A DNA stretch of 64,000 bases from Peribacillus sp044761665 (GCF_044761665.1 NZ_JBIWCW010000002.1:186001-250000), one strand, 5' to 3'. Shown: positions 51,616 to 60,561, numbered from the stretch's first letter. Notes: generated by a model not told the origin, from the letters alone. Made by a program: numbers and translations.

Positions 51616-52464
51616 ATGAATCGAACTATGCTAACAGCGACGAATACACTTAATCAAATTCAAAGTCAAATCGATCAAATCAGTAATAATATTGCCAATG
51701 TGGATACGACGGCCTATAAAAAGACACAAACCAGCTTTAGTGATTTGTTAACTCAAAGCTTTAACAACCAGCCGAGCGAGACGAAGGAAATTGGACGGTT
51801 GACAACGCCTGGAATTCGACAAGGAACGGGTGCCAGACTGAACCCATCCCAAATCGTGCTGACACAAGGGTCTTTGAAGAATACCGACCGCAACCTGGAT
51901 GTGGCATTGACGAAGGAAGATTTATTCTTCACGATAAATGTACAGGATGAAGAAGGGACCAATACCCGTTTAACGAGGGATGGAGCTTTTTACTTATCCC
52001 CTAATGAGGGGAATCCAGACCAAATGATGCTCGTTACCTCTGCAGGGAATCAAGTACTTGATGAATATGGAGACCCGATTCTTATTGATGGAAGCATCAA
52101 AGATATAAAAGTATCAGAAGAAGGTATAATGACGGTGGATACAGAAGAATATGGAGAGCAAAGCTATGGTCTTGGTGTGGTTTCTGTAAACAAACCGCAA
52201 TTCCTTGAACAGTTAGGCGGCAATCTACTTGGACTTCCCGCCAACCTTGAAGGAATGGACGTTACGGAAGAGGGTATCATGACGTTATTGACGGGTGATG
52301 ATCGTAGAGAAATCGCAGTTAAACAAGGCTCACTGGAGTCTTCAAACGTCGATCTTTCTAAAGAGATGACGGATTTAATTACTGCCCAACGTCAATATCA
52401 ATTTCAATCGAGGGCAATTACGATGGCCGATCAAATGGGTGGACTCATTAATGGGATTCGGTGA
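51616..52464 (+). CDS. flhP: Flagellar rod/hook-basal body protein FlhP
   Basis: A 282-residue FlgG-family distal rod protein. It has NRTMLTATNTLNQIQSQIDQISNNIANVDTTAYKK at the N-terminus (ANVDTTAYK variant) and SNVDLSKEMTDLITAQRQYQFQSRAITMADQMGG at the C-terminus, both read in parts. ATG at 51616 is 7 nt after AGGGG; ATG at 51610 is too close. Paired with flhO as in B. subtilis. Confidence 0.94.
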   Translation: MNRTMLTATNTLNQIQSQIDQISNNIANVDTTAYKKTQTSFSDLLTQSFNNQPSETKEIGRLTTPGIRQGTGARLNPSQIVLTQGSLKNTDRNLDVALTKEDLFFTINVQDEEGTNTRLTRDGAFYLSPNEGNPDQMMLVTSAGNQVLDEYGDPILIDGSIKDIKVSEEGIMTVDTEEYGEQSYGLGVVSVNKPQFLEQLGGNLLGLPANLEGMDVTEEGIMTLLTGDDRREIAVKQGSLESSNVDLSKEMTDLITAQRQYQFQSRAITMADQMGGLINGIR

Positions 52465-52638
52465 GCGGGATAGGATTAAATCATGACTTTAGGTTTCATA
52501 TTGAAGCGTTTTTCATTTATACTTTAGCAAAGAGGATCGTTGACGCTCATACATTTTGATATAACATGTGATGGAATGTAAGCTAGAGACCCTTATTATT
52601 CGGCGAGTTTTCTGAGAAAAAGGAGCTTTTGTATCTGT

Positions 52639-52896
52639 ATGGAACAAAAAAGTGTAATGAGACAAGAAGTGAATGAAGAAGTCAAAGAAGTCAAAGGAAC
52701 ACAACCAAACCAGAGAATCAGGGTCCGGTTTTTGCCGATTTGGCTTCGTTTGCTTATTATCATGGGATTGATTATCATTGCTTTAATAGCTGGTTCGCTT
52801 ATAGGGTATAGTGTGATTGGTGGAGGGCAAGCAACGGATGTTTTTAAAAAATCCACGTGGACCCATATTATCGATATTGTAAATGAGGGCGCATAG
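52639..52896 (+). CDS. EpuA-family small membrane protein (annotated as RNA polymerase subunit beta relative)
   Basis: An 85-residue protein with one membrane helix (about 34-57). After a polar N-terminus it has RIRVRFLPIWLRLLIIMGL and the tail DVFKKSTWTHIIDIVNEG, typical of the EpuA family. Databases often name these DNA-directed RNA polymerase subunit beta; I see nothing of a polymerase subunit here and think that name misleading. A ribosome binding site is weak (AAAGGAG about 14 nt upstream). Located between flhP and fabZ, as in relatives. Confidence 0.8.
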   Translation: MEQKSVMRQEVNEEVKEVKGTQPNQRIRVRFLPIWLRLLIIMGLIIIALIAGSLIGYSVIGGGQATDVFKKSTWTHIIDIVNEGA

Positions 52897-52945
52897 AAAC
52901 AGTCCGTCGTCATAGGGCCTATTGTTTAATATTCCAATTGTACGT

Positions 52946-52976
52946 GCCTCTTCCTCATTACGGGAGGGGCGAATTT
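52946..52976 (+). promoter_or_regulatory. Hairpin before fabZ
   Basis: GCCTCTTCC (52946-52954) pairs with GGGAGGGGC (52962-52970) with wobble pairs, followed by GAATTTTC. Possible weak terminator or attenuator for read-through from flhP/epuA. No FapR site was seen. Confidence 0.4.
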
Positions 52977-53014
52977 TCGTTAAAGACCAGCAAACATTAT
53001 TAGGAGGAATCGAA

Positions 53015-53443
53015 ATGTTAGACATTACTGAAATAAAGGACATCATTCCCCATCGGTACCCTTTTTTATTGGTGGACCGAATTATTGAAGTTGAAGAAGG
53101 AAAAAGAGCTGTAGGGTTGAAAAATGTTTCAGCCAATGAAGAATTTTTTAATGGGCACTTTCCGGATTACCCTGTTATGCCTGGTGTATTAATTGTAGAG
53201 GCTTTGGCGCAAGTAGGTGCTGTAGCCGTTTTGAAACAAGAGGAATTCAAAGGGCGTTTGGCCTTTTTTGCGGGAATTGATAATTGCCGATTCAAGCGTC
53301 AGGTAAGACCCGGCGATCAACTTCGACTCGAAGTGGAAATATTACGTCTAAGAGGAACGGTTGGTAAGGGAAAAGCGGTTGCGACAGTAGACGGCGAGGT
53401 TGCTTGTGAAACGGAAATCATGTTTGCTTTTGGAGATAAATAA
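53015..53443 (+). CDS. fabZ: 3-hydroxyacyl-[acyl-carrier-protein] dehydratase
   Basis: A 142-residue hot-dog enzyme dehydrating 3-hydroxyacyl-ACP in fatty acid elongation. IPHRYPFLLVDR at the start and the active site NGHFPDYPVMPGVLIVEALAQ with H48 and E62 are intact. The start at 53015 follows AGGAGG; an upstream in-frame extension to 52922 includes the hairpin region and is not coding. Confidence 0.96.
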   Translation: MLDITEIKDIIPHRYPFLLVDRIIEVEEGKRAVGLKNVSANEEFFNGHFPDYPVMPGVLIVEALAQVGAVAVLKQEEFKGRLAFFAGIDNCRFKRQVRPGDQLRLEVEILRLRGTVGKGKAVATVDGEVACETEIMFAFGDK

Positions 53444-53586
53444 GCAAAAGGATTAATGGAATTCACCGTTTTAGCATAAAATGCTTAAGTTTACCCAATT
53501 AAGTGTAAATAATACATATACGATGCAGATGTTAGCTACATTAATTGCAGTTGGTTTTTTTAAACCATTTCTTTTATTCTCCCTTT

Positions 53587-53617
53587 GATGCCGGGCATAT
53601 ATGTCCGGCATCTTTTA
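53587..53617 (+). terminator. Rho-independent terminator after fabZ
   Basis: GATGCCGG (53587-53594) pairs perfectly with CCGGCATC (53605-53612), then TTTT. The 140 bases between fabZ and this hairpin show nothing else I can support. Confidence 0.88.
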
Positions 53618-53726
53618 TTTGTGTTTTAAGGTACATGCATTTTTTACTAATTTAAAATAAGGCGCAAGTTATTTTTACATTCGGGCAAAATACCTAATGA
53701 TTAAGAAAGAAGGGAGGTTGCCAAAC

Positions 53727-53996
53727 ATGATGAAGAAAAAACTTTTTGCGCTAATCGGGGGAACTTTGATGTCTGCTATGTTCCTTGCCGGTTGTGGAAC
53801 GAATGATGATGATAACAATCCAGCACCTGAAAATGATAACATGATCGAAGAAAATCAAAACGGTAACGATGGAAATAACCTGGATACAGATAATGACGGA
53901 ATGATTGAAAACGATGATACGATTAATGAAGATGAAAACAAAACAGATGGAATGATTGAAGACGCTGAGAGAAAAGGCGAAGATGAAATGAAATAA
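53727..53996 (+). CDS. Small acidic lipoprotein
   Basis: An 89-residue exported lipoprotein: signal peptide KKKLFALIGGTLMSAMF and lipobox LAGC at about residue 23. The mature part is almost only Asp, Asn and Glu, with a loosely repeated MIE motif (DNMIEEN, DGMIEND, DGMIEDA) about every 20-25 residues. GGGAGG lies 9 nt before ATG 53727 (ATG 53730 is an alternative). Similar small acidic lipoproteins occur in Bacillus; I know no function. It may bind cations (inference). Confidence 0.78.
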   Translation: MMKKKLFALIGGTLMSAMFLAGCGTNDDDNNPAPENDNMIEENQNGNDGNNLDTDNDGMIENDDTINEDENKTDGMIEDAERKGEDEMK

Positions 53997-54014
53997 TTTG
54001 GAACAGTAAAGAAG

Positions 54015-54070
54015 ACTGGCTTAGCGAAGGAGGGAGAAAATCCCTTCAGCTAAAGCCAGTTTTTTCTTTT
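54015..54070 (+). terminator. Terminator after the acidic lipoprotein gene
   Basis: ACTGGCTTAGC pairs with GCTAAAGCCAGT with one bulge, an inner GAAGG/CCTTC stem, then TTTTTTCTTTT. It converges on ywpF. Confidence 0.88.
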
Positions 54071-54075
54071 AAGGA

Positions 54076-54510
54076 CTAATTATAAGTGGCCAGTTTAGGC
54101 CTGGATTTGATCTTTTCCTTGAACTCTTTAATCAACTCTTCGCCTTCTAACCCTTTGTGAACTAAATCCTCAAGAAGAAGTTCTGCATATTTTGTGCGAT
54201 TTTTTTTGATATGACCGACAAAAAGGAGGCTATAGTGATCGCCGACTTTTTTTACGGTACGCAAGTTGGTATTGAATAGAGCGGGTTCATTGTCTTTTTT
54301 AGTAATAACGGCCTGAATCGTCACTTCTCCATCTATAGCGGGAAGAGAGGACGCAAACTCGTTATACTGGCTTTCTGCCACAAAGGCTTCAAGGAGCCAA
54401 GTGCTGACCTCATTTTCTTTATTAATAATGAGTCCATCGGCTAATGGTATATCAATTAATCGTGAATCCTCTGTAACTATTTGTAGATAGATTAATTTGA
54501 AAGATTTCAT
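54076..54510 (-). CDS. ywpF: YwpF family protein
   Basis: A 144-residue protein starting MKSFKLIYLQIV on the minus strand, matching the YwpF family by LIDIPLADGLIINKENE and WLLEAFV. No function is known to me. The start at 54510 has GGAGG upstream; longer openings to 54549 lack one. It is divergent from ssbB. Confidence 0.85.
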   Translation of the reverse strand: MKSFKLIYLQIVTEDSRLIDIPLADGLIINKENEVSTWLLEAFVAESQYNEFASSLPAIDGEVTIQAVITKKDNEPALFNTNLRTVKKVGDHYSLLFVGHIKKNRTKYAELLLEDLVHKGLEGEELIKEFKEKIKSRPKLATYN

Positions 54511-54701
54511 TAAATACCTCCATTCCTTTGCCATATGAAGCAGAGACAATCAAATGTATAGTTTCTACCTGTATACCCTTTTACAGGTAATTATATCATA
54601 CTAGAATATTGTGAATTTTAAAATTAAAAACCTAATTGATGGTAAAAGTAAAAAAAGTTGGATTCTGTTCATTTTTTCATTTTCTTAGTATTACTTCCCT
54701 G
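54511..54701. other. Divergent ywpF-ssbB intergenic region
   Basis: AT-rich. TACCTGT (54566-54572) pairs with ACAGGTA (54583-54589) around a 10-base loop. It should hold the ywpF promoter on the minus strand; none was clear. Confidence 0.35.
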
Positions 54702-54735
54702 AAAACGACTTTTAGGATATGTGAAAACGGTTTTA
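54702..54735. promoter_or_regulatory. Candidate ComK box before ssbB
   Basis: AAAA-CGACT-TTTA (54702-54714) and GAAA-ACGGT-TTTA (54723-54735) resemble two AAAA-N5-TTTT half-boxes, 8 bases apart, the spacing of the shortest ComK sites. B. subtilis ssbB is in the ComK competence regulon. Confidence 0.45.
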
Positions 54736-54831
54736 TTGGAGCCGAAATGTGTATGAATCAATATTTTATCGATTTCCCCTTTTGAAAAGAAGTCATTATG
54801 ATAAGAGCATGAAAGGGAAAGGAGGAAAAAG

Positions 54832-55197
54832 ATGATCAATCAAGTAACCCTTGTCGGACGATTAACGAAGGACCCCGATTTAAGGTACACACCGGATGGC
54901 AAGGCGGTATCCAATATCACGCTAGCTGTGAACCGTAACTTTCGAAATAACGAAGGGGACTACGAGGCTGACTTTGTACATTGCACCATTTGGAAAAAAA
55001 CAGCTGAAAACACAGCACAGTATTGCAAGAAAGGCTCGATTATTGGCGTTACTGGCAGAATCCAAACGAGGAGGTATGACAACCAAGAAGGTAAAAAAGT
55101 GTATGTCACGGAAGTCGTTGCCGAGTTGGTTCAATTCATAGGGACTAAACAGCAAAAAGAAGAAAAGACAAAGGACTTCGAGCATATTGGCTTATAG
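54832..55197 (+). CDS. ssbB: Single-stranded DNA-binding protein SsbB
   Basis: A 121-residue SSB made of one OB-fold (MINQVTLVGRLTKDPDLRYTPDG to LVQFIGTKQ). It lacks the long Gly-rich linker and the acidic DDDIPF tip of SsbA, which identifies the competence-related SsbB that protects incoming transforming DNA. AAAGGAGG precedes the start. A candidate ComK box lies about 100 nt upstream. Confidence 0.92.
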   Translation: MINQVTLVGRLTKDPDLRYTPDGKAVSNITLAVNRNFRNNEGDYEADFVHCTIWKKTAENTAQYCKKGSIIGVTGRIQTRRYDNQEGKKVYVTEVVAELVQFIGTKQQKEEKTKDFEHIGL

Positions 55198-55214
55198 TTA
55201 CTTGGAGGTGAAAC

Positions 55215-55514
55215 ATGAGTGAAGGAAATAAAAAGCTTCCCGGTGGACAGGCAAGAATCCCTCTCCTTTTCAGCTCGGTACAGGACAAGCAGCGGCTGGA
55301 AGAACTCATCGGTGATTTAATTCGTCATGTTGCGAAGACGCATGTGCAGACAAAAGTGAATGAAGATGAACTGCATCACCTTAAGATGAAGGTGGCCCAA
55401 TTAGAATCGCATAACAAGTATTTATATGAGCATAATGAAAAATTAGAAAAAAGGATTAAACATTTAGAACATAACAGTAAATTTACAGAAAATAGTTATC
55501 TTCAAAAAGCATAA
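55215..55514 (+). CDS. Unknown coiled-coil protein downstream of ssbB
   Basis: A 99-residue protein I do not recognise. A basic, Gly/Pro-containing start (MSEGNKKLPGGQARIP) leads to a charged helical region with heptad-like leucines (about 27-90, VAQLESHNKYLYEHNEKLEKRIKHLE), likely a coiled coil. No signal peptide or membrane segment. TTGGAGG precedes the start only 17 nt after the ssbB stop, so it is very likely co-transcribed with ssbB and perhaps competence-linked. Confidence 0.75.
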   Translation: MSEGNKKLPGGQARIPLLFSSVQDKQRLEELIGDLIRHVAKTHVQTKVNEDELHHLKMKVAQLESHNKYLYEHNEKLEKRIKHLEHNSKFTENSYLQKA

Positions 55515-55598
55515 TATTGAACAGGTCCTTATATGTCTCACGTTCCCCAAAGCCGACCTGGCTTTTGCCCCGGATTACCTCCGTCTCTTCCCCTAAAT

Positions 55599-55658
55599 GG
55601 AATCAATTAGGCTTGATTCCCCTCTTAAAAAATGACTGTAACCTTACAGTCATTTTTT
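55599..55658 (+). terminator. Terminator after the ssbB unit, preceded by a second hairpin
   Basis: AATGACTGTAA pairs with TTACAGTCATT and ends in T6 (about 55630-55658). Just before it GGAATCAA (55599-55606) pairs perfectly with TTGATTCC (55613-55620). Confidence 0.85.
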
Positions 55659-55810
55659 ATTTTTTAAGTTAATACCAAAGAACTAATTTGAAATATTATT
55701 CTGTTAAGTTAGAATTTTAAGAAAATATATTGTAAAATTTTAAGTTTGATGTAATAATAAACCAAATAATATTAAAAAATGTAAACTAAAGATATATAGG
55801 AAGTGATGTT

Positions 55811-56815
55811 ATGAGCGTTCCAATTATTGAGGTCAATGGGTTACGGACCAGCTTTCTTACTGACGACGGAGAAATACCTGTCGTGAATTCCATCGATTTT
55901 CATGTTAATCCTGGTGAGGTGTTAGGGATTGTCGGGGAGTCGGGCTGTGGGAAAAGTGTAACCTCCTTGTCCATTATGGGACTTGTTCCTTCGCCTACCG
56001 GGAAGGTAGAGGGAGAAATAAAGTTTAAAGGAAGTAATATAGCCAACGCATCTGAAGCCAAAATGCGAAAGATTCGTGGAAATGAAATCGCAATGATTTT
56101 TCAGGAACCGATGACAAGCTTGAATCCCGTCTTTACAATCGGAGAACAATTGGTAGAGACACTCCGAATACATAGAAAATGGAATAAAAAACAGGCCCGC
56201 CAAAGAGCGGTGGATATGTTGAAATTGGTTGGACTTGGACGAGCTGAAGAATTGATTGATGAATACCCACATCAACTTTCGGGTGGGATGAGACAGCGTG
56301 TCATGATTGCCATGGCTATGATTTGTGAACCAAAGCTTCTCATAGCAGACGAACCGACTACAGCCTTGGATGTCACGATACAAGCCCAGATCCTAGAATT
56401 GATGAAGAATTTGAATAAAGAAACAGATACAGCCATCATGATGATTACTCATGACCTTGGCGTAGTGGCACAAATGTGTCAGCGTGTCATTGTGATGTAT
56501 GCCGGGAGGGTAGTCGAAGAAGGAAAAGTGCAAACGGTTTTTCAAAATCCTAAGCACCCGTATACAATCGGCCTTCTGCAATCAATCCCCGATATGCGCA
56601 TAAAGAAGGATCGGCTATATTCAATCCCCGGAAATGTGCCTAAACCAGGTTCTAGCAAGCTGGGCTGTCAGTTTGCCCCTCGCTGTTCTCATGCGATGGA
56701 GCAATGCTTGAGTGAAACCCCGTCTCTGCGGACATTTGAAGAAGGGCAACAAGTGCGTTGTTGGCTGTATGAAGATGCGAAAGGAGCACCATTGCATGAC
56801 TCAACCGTTAGTTAA
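55811..56815 (+). CDS. Oligopeptide/dipeptide ABC transporter ATP-binding protein (OppD/DppD type)
   Basis: A 334-residue ATPase. Walker A GESGCGKS, signature LSGGMRQR, Walker B LLIADEPTTALDVT and the H-loop THD are all present. The C-terminal oligopeptide-type extension has the cysteine-rich GCQFAPRCSHAMEQC, which in OppD/DppD proteins can hold an Fe-S cluster. First gene of a five-gene importer; overlaps the next ATPase by 20 nt. Confidence 0.94.
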   Translation: MSVPIIEVNGLRTSFLTDDGEIPVVNSIDFHVNPGEVLGIVGESGCGKSVTSLSIMGLVPSPTGKVEGEIKFKGSNIANASEAKMRKIRGNEIAMIFQEPMTSLNPVFTIGEQLVETLRIHRKWNKKQARQRAVDMLKLVGLGRAEELIDEYPHQLSGGMRQRVMIAMAMICEPKLLIADEPTTALDVTIQAQILELMKNLNKETDTAIMMITHDLGVVAQMCQRVIVMYAGRVVEEGKVQTVFQNPKHPYTIGLLQSIPDMRIKKDRLYSIPGNVPKPGSSKLGCQFAPRCSHAMEQCLSETPSLRTFEEGQQVRCWLYEDAKGAPLHDSTVS

Positions 56816-57764
56816 GGTAGAAAACCTAAAGAAGCATTTCCCAATCAAAGGGGGGGTGCTTGGGAAAACGATAGGTGAAGTGAAGGCTGTTGATGGCTTG
56901 TCATTCTCCATTCACAAAGGGGAGACGCTGGGCCTTGTTGGTGAAAGCGGATGCGGTAAGTCTACGACGGGAAGGCTTTTGCTTCGATTACTTGAGCCTA
57001 GTGAAGGCAATGTTTATTTCGAAGGCAAGGACCTGACGAAACTATCCACCCGTGAAATGAGGAGGATGCGCCGTGAAATGCAAATGGTCTTTCAAGACCC
57101 ATTCGCTTCGCTTAATCCGAGGCACACAGTCGAAAAGATACTGGAAGAACCGCTAATCGTTCATGGTGTCAAAGATAAGAAAGAACGAAAAAAGCGTGTG
57201 CAGGAGCTACTCAAAGTTGTGGGTTTAAGCAGTTACCACGCCAAGCGGTACCCACATCAGTTCAGTGGTGGTCAAAGGCAACGTATAGGCATCGCCAGGG
57301 CGCTAGCCGTTAATCCGAAGCTGATAATCGCGGATGAGCCTGTTTCGGCATTGGATGTATCCATTCAAGCGCAGGTGTTGAATCTCCTTCAAGATTTGCA
57401 AAAGGATTTTGACCTCACCTATCTATTCATTGCACATGATCTTGGCGTCGTGAGGCATATCTCAGATCGTGTTGGCGTCATGTATCTTGGACATATTGTT
57501 GAGCTGACAGAAAGCGAAGGACTTTATGAAGACCCGCTGCACCCCTATACACAGGCCTTATTATCGGCAGTACCGATTCCGGATGTTGAGTATAAGGGAG
57601 ATAGGGTCATATTGCAGGGAGATGTCCCTAGTCCATCCAATCCACCGAGTGGCTGCCCATTCCATACAAGATGTCCAAAAGCGATGGCAGAATGCAGTAC
57701 AGTAAAACCGGTTTTACAGGAACATAAACCAGGTCACTACGTCTCTTGTCATTTATATAATTGA
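56796..57764 (+). CDS. Oligopeptide/dipeptide ABC transporter ATP-binding protein (OppF/DppF type)
   Basis: A 322-residue ATPase partner. Walker A GESGCGKST, signature FSGGQRQR, Walker B IIADEPVSALDVS, H-loop AHD, and C-terminal cysteines in GCPFHTRCPKAMAEC. The start at 56796 is 9 nt after AAGGAG, inside the end of the first ATPase gene, suggesting coupled translation of the heterodimer. Confidence 0.94.
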   Translation: MTQPLVKVENLKKHFPIKGGVLGKTIGEVKAVDGLSFSIHKGETLGLVGESGCGKSTTGRLLLRLLEPSEGNVYFEGKDLTKLSTREMRRMRREMQMVFQDPFASLNPRHTVEKILEEPLIVHGVKDKKERKKRVQELLKVVGLSSYHAKRYPHQFSGGQRQRIGIARALAVNPKLIIADEPVSALDVSIQAQVLNLLQDLQKDFDLTYLFIAHDLGVVRHISDRVGVMYLGHIVELTESEGLYEDPLHPYTQALLSAVPIPDVEYKGDRVILQGDVPSPSNPPSGCPFHTRCPKAMAECSTVKPVLQEHKPGHYVSCHLYN

Positions 57765-57811
57765 TTTGACTGGACGTATATATATATTCATAGAAAACAA
57801 GGGGGAAGAAT

Positions 57812-59428
57812 ATGAAGAAGACAATGGCTTTATTGTTAACCAGTATTTTAGCAATTTCACTTGCTCTTGCTGGCTGTTCATCATCGACATCGAAAGATAA
57901 AGATGATAAAGGCGGCTCAGGAGAAGCAAAAGGTGGCGGGGTTTTAATCTACGGTAAAGGCGGAGATGCAGTTTCACTTGATCCCGCTATCGTAACGGAT
58001 GGCGAGTCTTACATCGTCACACAGCAAATCTATGAAACACTTGTGAAATACGGAGAAGATAATACAGAAATCGAACCAGGACTTGCAGAGTCATGGGAAG
58101 TTTCCAAAGATGCGAAAACGTACACGTTCAAGTTGAAAACAGGCATCAAGTTCCATGATGGCACTGACTTCAACGCTGAAGCGGTCGTCAAGAACTTCCA
58201 GCGCTGGGCAAAAAGTAAGGATGAAGCGAAGTTTGCTTATTATGCTTCCATGTTCGGTGGTTTTGAAGGCGACGAAGGCCACGTTATCAAAGAAGTAAAA
58301 GCTCTTGATGATAGCACAGTGGAATTCACGCTAGTACGTCCGCAAGCACCATTCTTGAAAAACGTGGCGATGTCACCATTTGCCATTGCAAGTCCGACTG
58401 CCGTTGAAAAAGGCGGAGACAATTTTGGCAAGAATCCGTCTGGAACAGGTCCTTTCAAATTTAAATCATGGAAACCAGGCGACACGATTGAAGTCGTGAA
58501 AAATGAAGACTATTGGCAAGAAGGATTACCAAAACTTGATGGCATCACTTTTAAAGTCATCAAAGATAACTCTGCTCGTTTGAATGCGGCAATCAAAGGT
58601 GAAGTTGACCTAATGGACGGATTGAACCCAAGTGACATCAGCAAAGTGACAGGGGACAAAAACCTTCAAATCTTTGAACGTCCATCCATGAACGTTGGCT
58701 ACTTTGGATTCAATGTTGAAAAAGCGCCATTTGATAAAAAAGAAGTGCGTCAAGCCATTTCCCATTTGATCAACAAACAGGAAATCATCGATAACTTCTT
58801 TGAAGGAACGGCTGAGCCTGCGAAGAATCCGATGCCACCATCCGTTTCTGGATACAACGACAACATCAAAGATTATGAATACGACGTTGAAAAAGCAAAA
58901 GAACTATTGAAAAAGGCTGGACTTGAAAAAGGATTCAAAATGGATCTATGGGCCATGCCGGTACCACGTCCATATATGCCTGATGGACAAAAAGTCGCTG
59001 AAGCCATTCAAGCAAGTCTGAAACAAGTCAATATTGAAGCCAATATCATGACGTATGAGTGGGCTGCATACTTGGAAAAAGTACAAGCCGGTGAAGCTCC
59101 ATCGTTCATGCTTGGCTGGACTGGCGATAATGGAGATGCCGATAACTTCCTGTATACATTATTGGATAAAGATACGATCGGCTCGAACAACTACTCTCGC
59201 TATGCAAACGAAGAAGTCCATAAATTATTGATTGAAGCTCAATCTACTGCAGATGAAGCGAAACGTAATGAGCTATACGGAAAAGCACAGGAAATCATAC
59301 ATGAAGAAGCACCTTGGGTACCACTTGTACATTCATTGCCACAATTAGCTGGTACTAAGACAATCAAAGGATTCGTTCCGCATCCTACAGGTTCTCAGTC
59401 TCTAATTAACGTGTCAATCGAAAATTAA
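57812..59428 (+). CDS. Oligopeptide/dipeptide-binding lipoprotein (SBP family 5)
   Basis: A 538-residue substrate-binding protein anchored by a lipid: signal peptide 1-20 and lipobox LAGC at about C21, then a Ser/Gly/Lys linker. The family 5 pattern AESWEVSKDAKTYTFKLKTGIKFHDG is present. The peptide preference (di- versus oligopeptide) cannot be read by eye; overall form resembles DppE/AppA. It sits between the ATPases and the permeases, with a hairpin after it that may lower permease expression. Confidence 0.93.
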   Translation: MKKTMALLLTSILAISLALAGCSSSTSKDKDDKGGSGEAKGGGVLIYGKGGDAVSLDPAIVTDGESYIVTQQIYETLVKYGEDNTEIEPGLAESWEVSKDAKTYTFKLKTGIKFHDGTDFNAEAVVKNFQRWAKSKDEAKFAYYASMFGGFEGDEGHVIKEVKALDDSTVEFTLVRPQAPFLKNVAMSPFAIASPTAVEKGGDNFGKNPSGTGPFKFKSWKPGDTIEVVKNEDYWQEGLPKLDGITFKVIKDNSARLNAAIKGEVDLMDGLNPSDISKVTGDKNLQIFERPSMNVGYFGFNVEKAPFDKKEVRQAISHLINKQEIIDNFFEGTAEPAKNPMPPSVSGYNDNIKDYEYDVEKAKELLKKAGLEKGFKMDLWAMPVPRPYMPDGQKVAEAIQASLKQVNIEANIMTYEWAAYLEKVQAGEAPSFMLGWTGDNGDADNFLYTLLDKDTIGSNNYSRYANEEVHKLLIEAQSTADEAKRNELYGKAQEIIHEEAPWVPLVHSLPQLAGTKTIKGFVPHPTGSQSLINVSIEN

Positions 59429-59436
59429 TTGTACGG

Positions 59437-59469
59437 ACCGGGGGGTATGAAGGTATGCTCCCCGGTTTT
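59437..59469 (+). terminator. Hairpin with short T-tail inside the importer operon
   Basis: ACCGGGG (59437-59443) pairs with CCCCGGT (59460-59466), then TTT. Probably partial termination, leaving more binding protein than permease. Confidence 0.6.
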
Positions 59470-59544
59470 GTCATGCGAAGTTTAAAGAGGTAAAGAATGA
59501 AGGGCGATTAAAAAGCCCATGTGTAAAAAAGGCAGGTGACTATT

Positions 59545-60549
59545 TTGTTTTCCTATACCATAAGACGTTTAGGTTCACTTATTCCGGTGCTTCTCGGAAT
59601 GGCGTTTATTGTATTCATGATGATTCGGGCGATACCGGGAAACCCCGCCCAGGTTATATTAGGGCAGCAGGCAACGAAAGAAGCCGTCGCTGCCATGACA
59701 AAGGAGCTTGGTTTGGACCAACCTTGGTTCATTCAGTTCTGGGATTACTTAATTGGCCTGTTAACAGGCAATCTAGGGGTTTCTCTAAAAACGAATACCC
59801 CTGTTTCAGAGGAAATATGGCCTTACTTGACGGCCACGATGGAATTGGCGCTGGTTGCCATGATCATTGCGGTCATCATCGGCGTAAATGCTGGGATTAT
59901 CTCGGCATGGTTCCAGAATTCCTGGTTTGATTATACGGCTATGATCATTGCCTTGGTTGGAGTATCGATGCCGATATTCTGGCTTGGCCTTATGGAACAG
60001 TATTTAGTCGCAATTCAGTGGGATCTGCTCCCAACGACAGGTCGGGATAATATCAGAGACCCTGTAGCAGCGATGACGGGCTTTTATTTAATAGATACTC
60101 TTGTTTCTGGTAGATTCGATCAATTCATAGAAGTAGTGAAACATCTTATCTTACCGGGAATTGCACTTGCAACCATCCCAATGGCGATCATTGCGAGAAT
60201 GACACGCTCATCTATGCTTGAAATCATGAGGGCCGATTTCATCCGGACGGCTCGCGCGAAGGGCATGAAAATGTTCTGGGTGGTTTATAAGCACTCCTTG
60301 AAAAATGCTTTAATTCCAGTGGTCACCGTTATCGGTCTGCAAACGGGTCTACTATTGGGCGGGGCGATTTTAACGGAAACCATCTTTGGATGGCCAGGTA
60401 TTGGAACATATATCTATGAAGCTATCCTTTACCGGGATTATCCGGTCATTCAATCGGGAATTCTCGTCATCGCCTTTTTGTTCGTCATGATTAACTTGAT
60501 TGTGGACCTTTTGTATGCAGCGATTGATCCTAGGATTAAATATAAATAG
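59545..60549 (+). CDS. Oligopeptide/dipeptide ABC transporter permease, OppB/DppB type
   Basis: A 334-residue permease with six membrane helices. It opens YTIRRLGSLIPVLLGM and carries the EAA loop near RTARAKGMKMFWVVYKHSLKNALIPV for contact with the ATPases. I prefer TTG at 59545, 6 nt after AGGTG; GTG at 59536 is part of that site. Confidence 0.93.
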   Translation: MFSYTIRRLGSLIPVLLGMAFIVFMMIRAIPGNPAQVILGQQATKEAVAAMTKELGLDQPWFIQFWDYLIGLLTGNLGVSLKTNTPVSEEIWPYLTATMELALVAMIIAVIIGVNAGIISAWFQNSWFDYTAMIIALVGVSMPIFWLGLMEQYLVAIQWDLLPTTGRDNIRDPVAAMTGFYLIDTLVSGRFDQFIEVVKHLILPGIALATIPMAIIARMTRSSMLEIMRADFIRTARAKGMKMFWVVYKHSLKNALIPVVTVIGLQTGLLLGGAILTETIFGWPGIGTYIYEAILYRDYPVIQSGILVIAFLFVMINLIVDLLYAAIDPRIKYK

Positions 60550-60561
60550 GGAGGATATCTC

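Noticed and set aside
52639..52896. RNA polymerase beta subunit fragment
   Set aside because: The database-style name belongs to the EpuA family; the 85 residues are a single-pass membrane protein with no beta-subunit motif.
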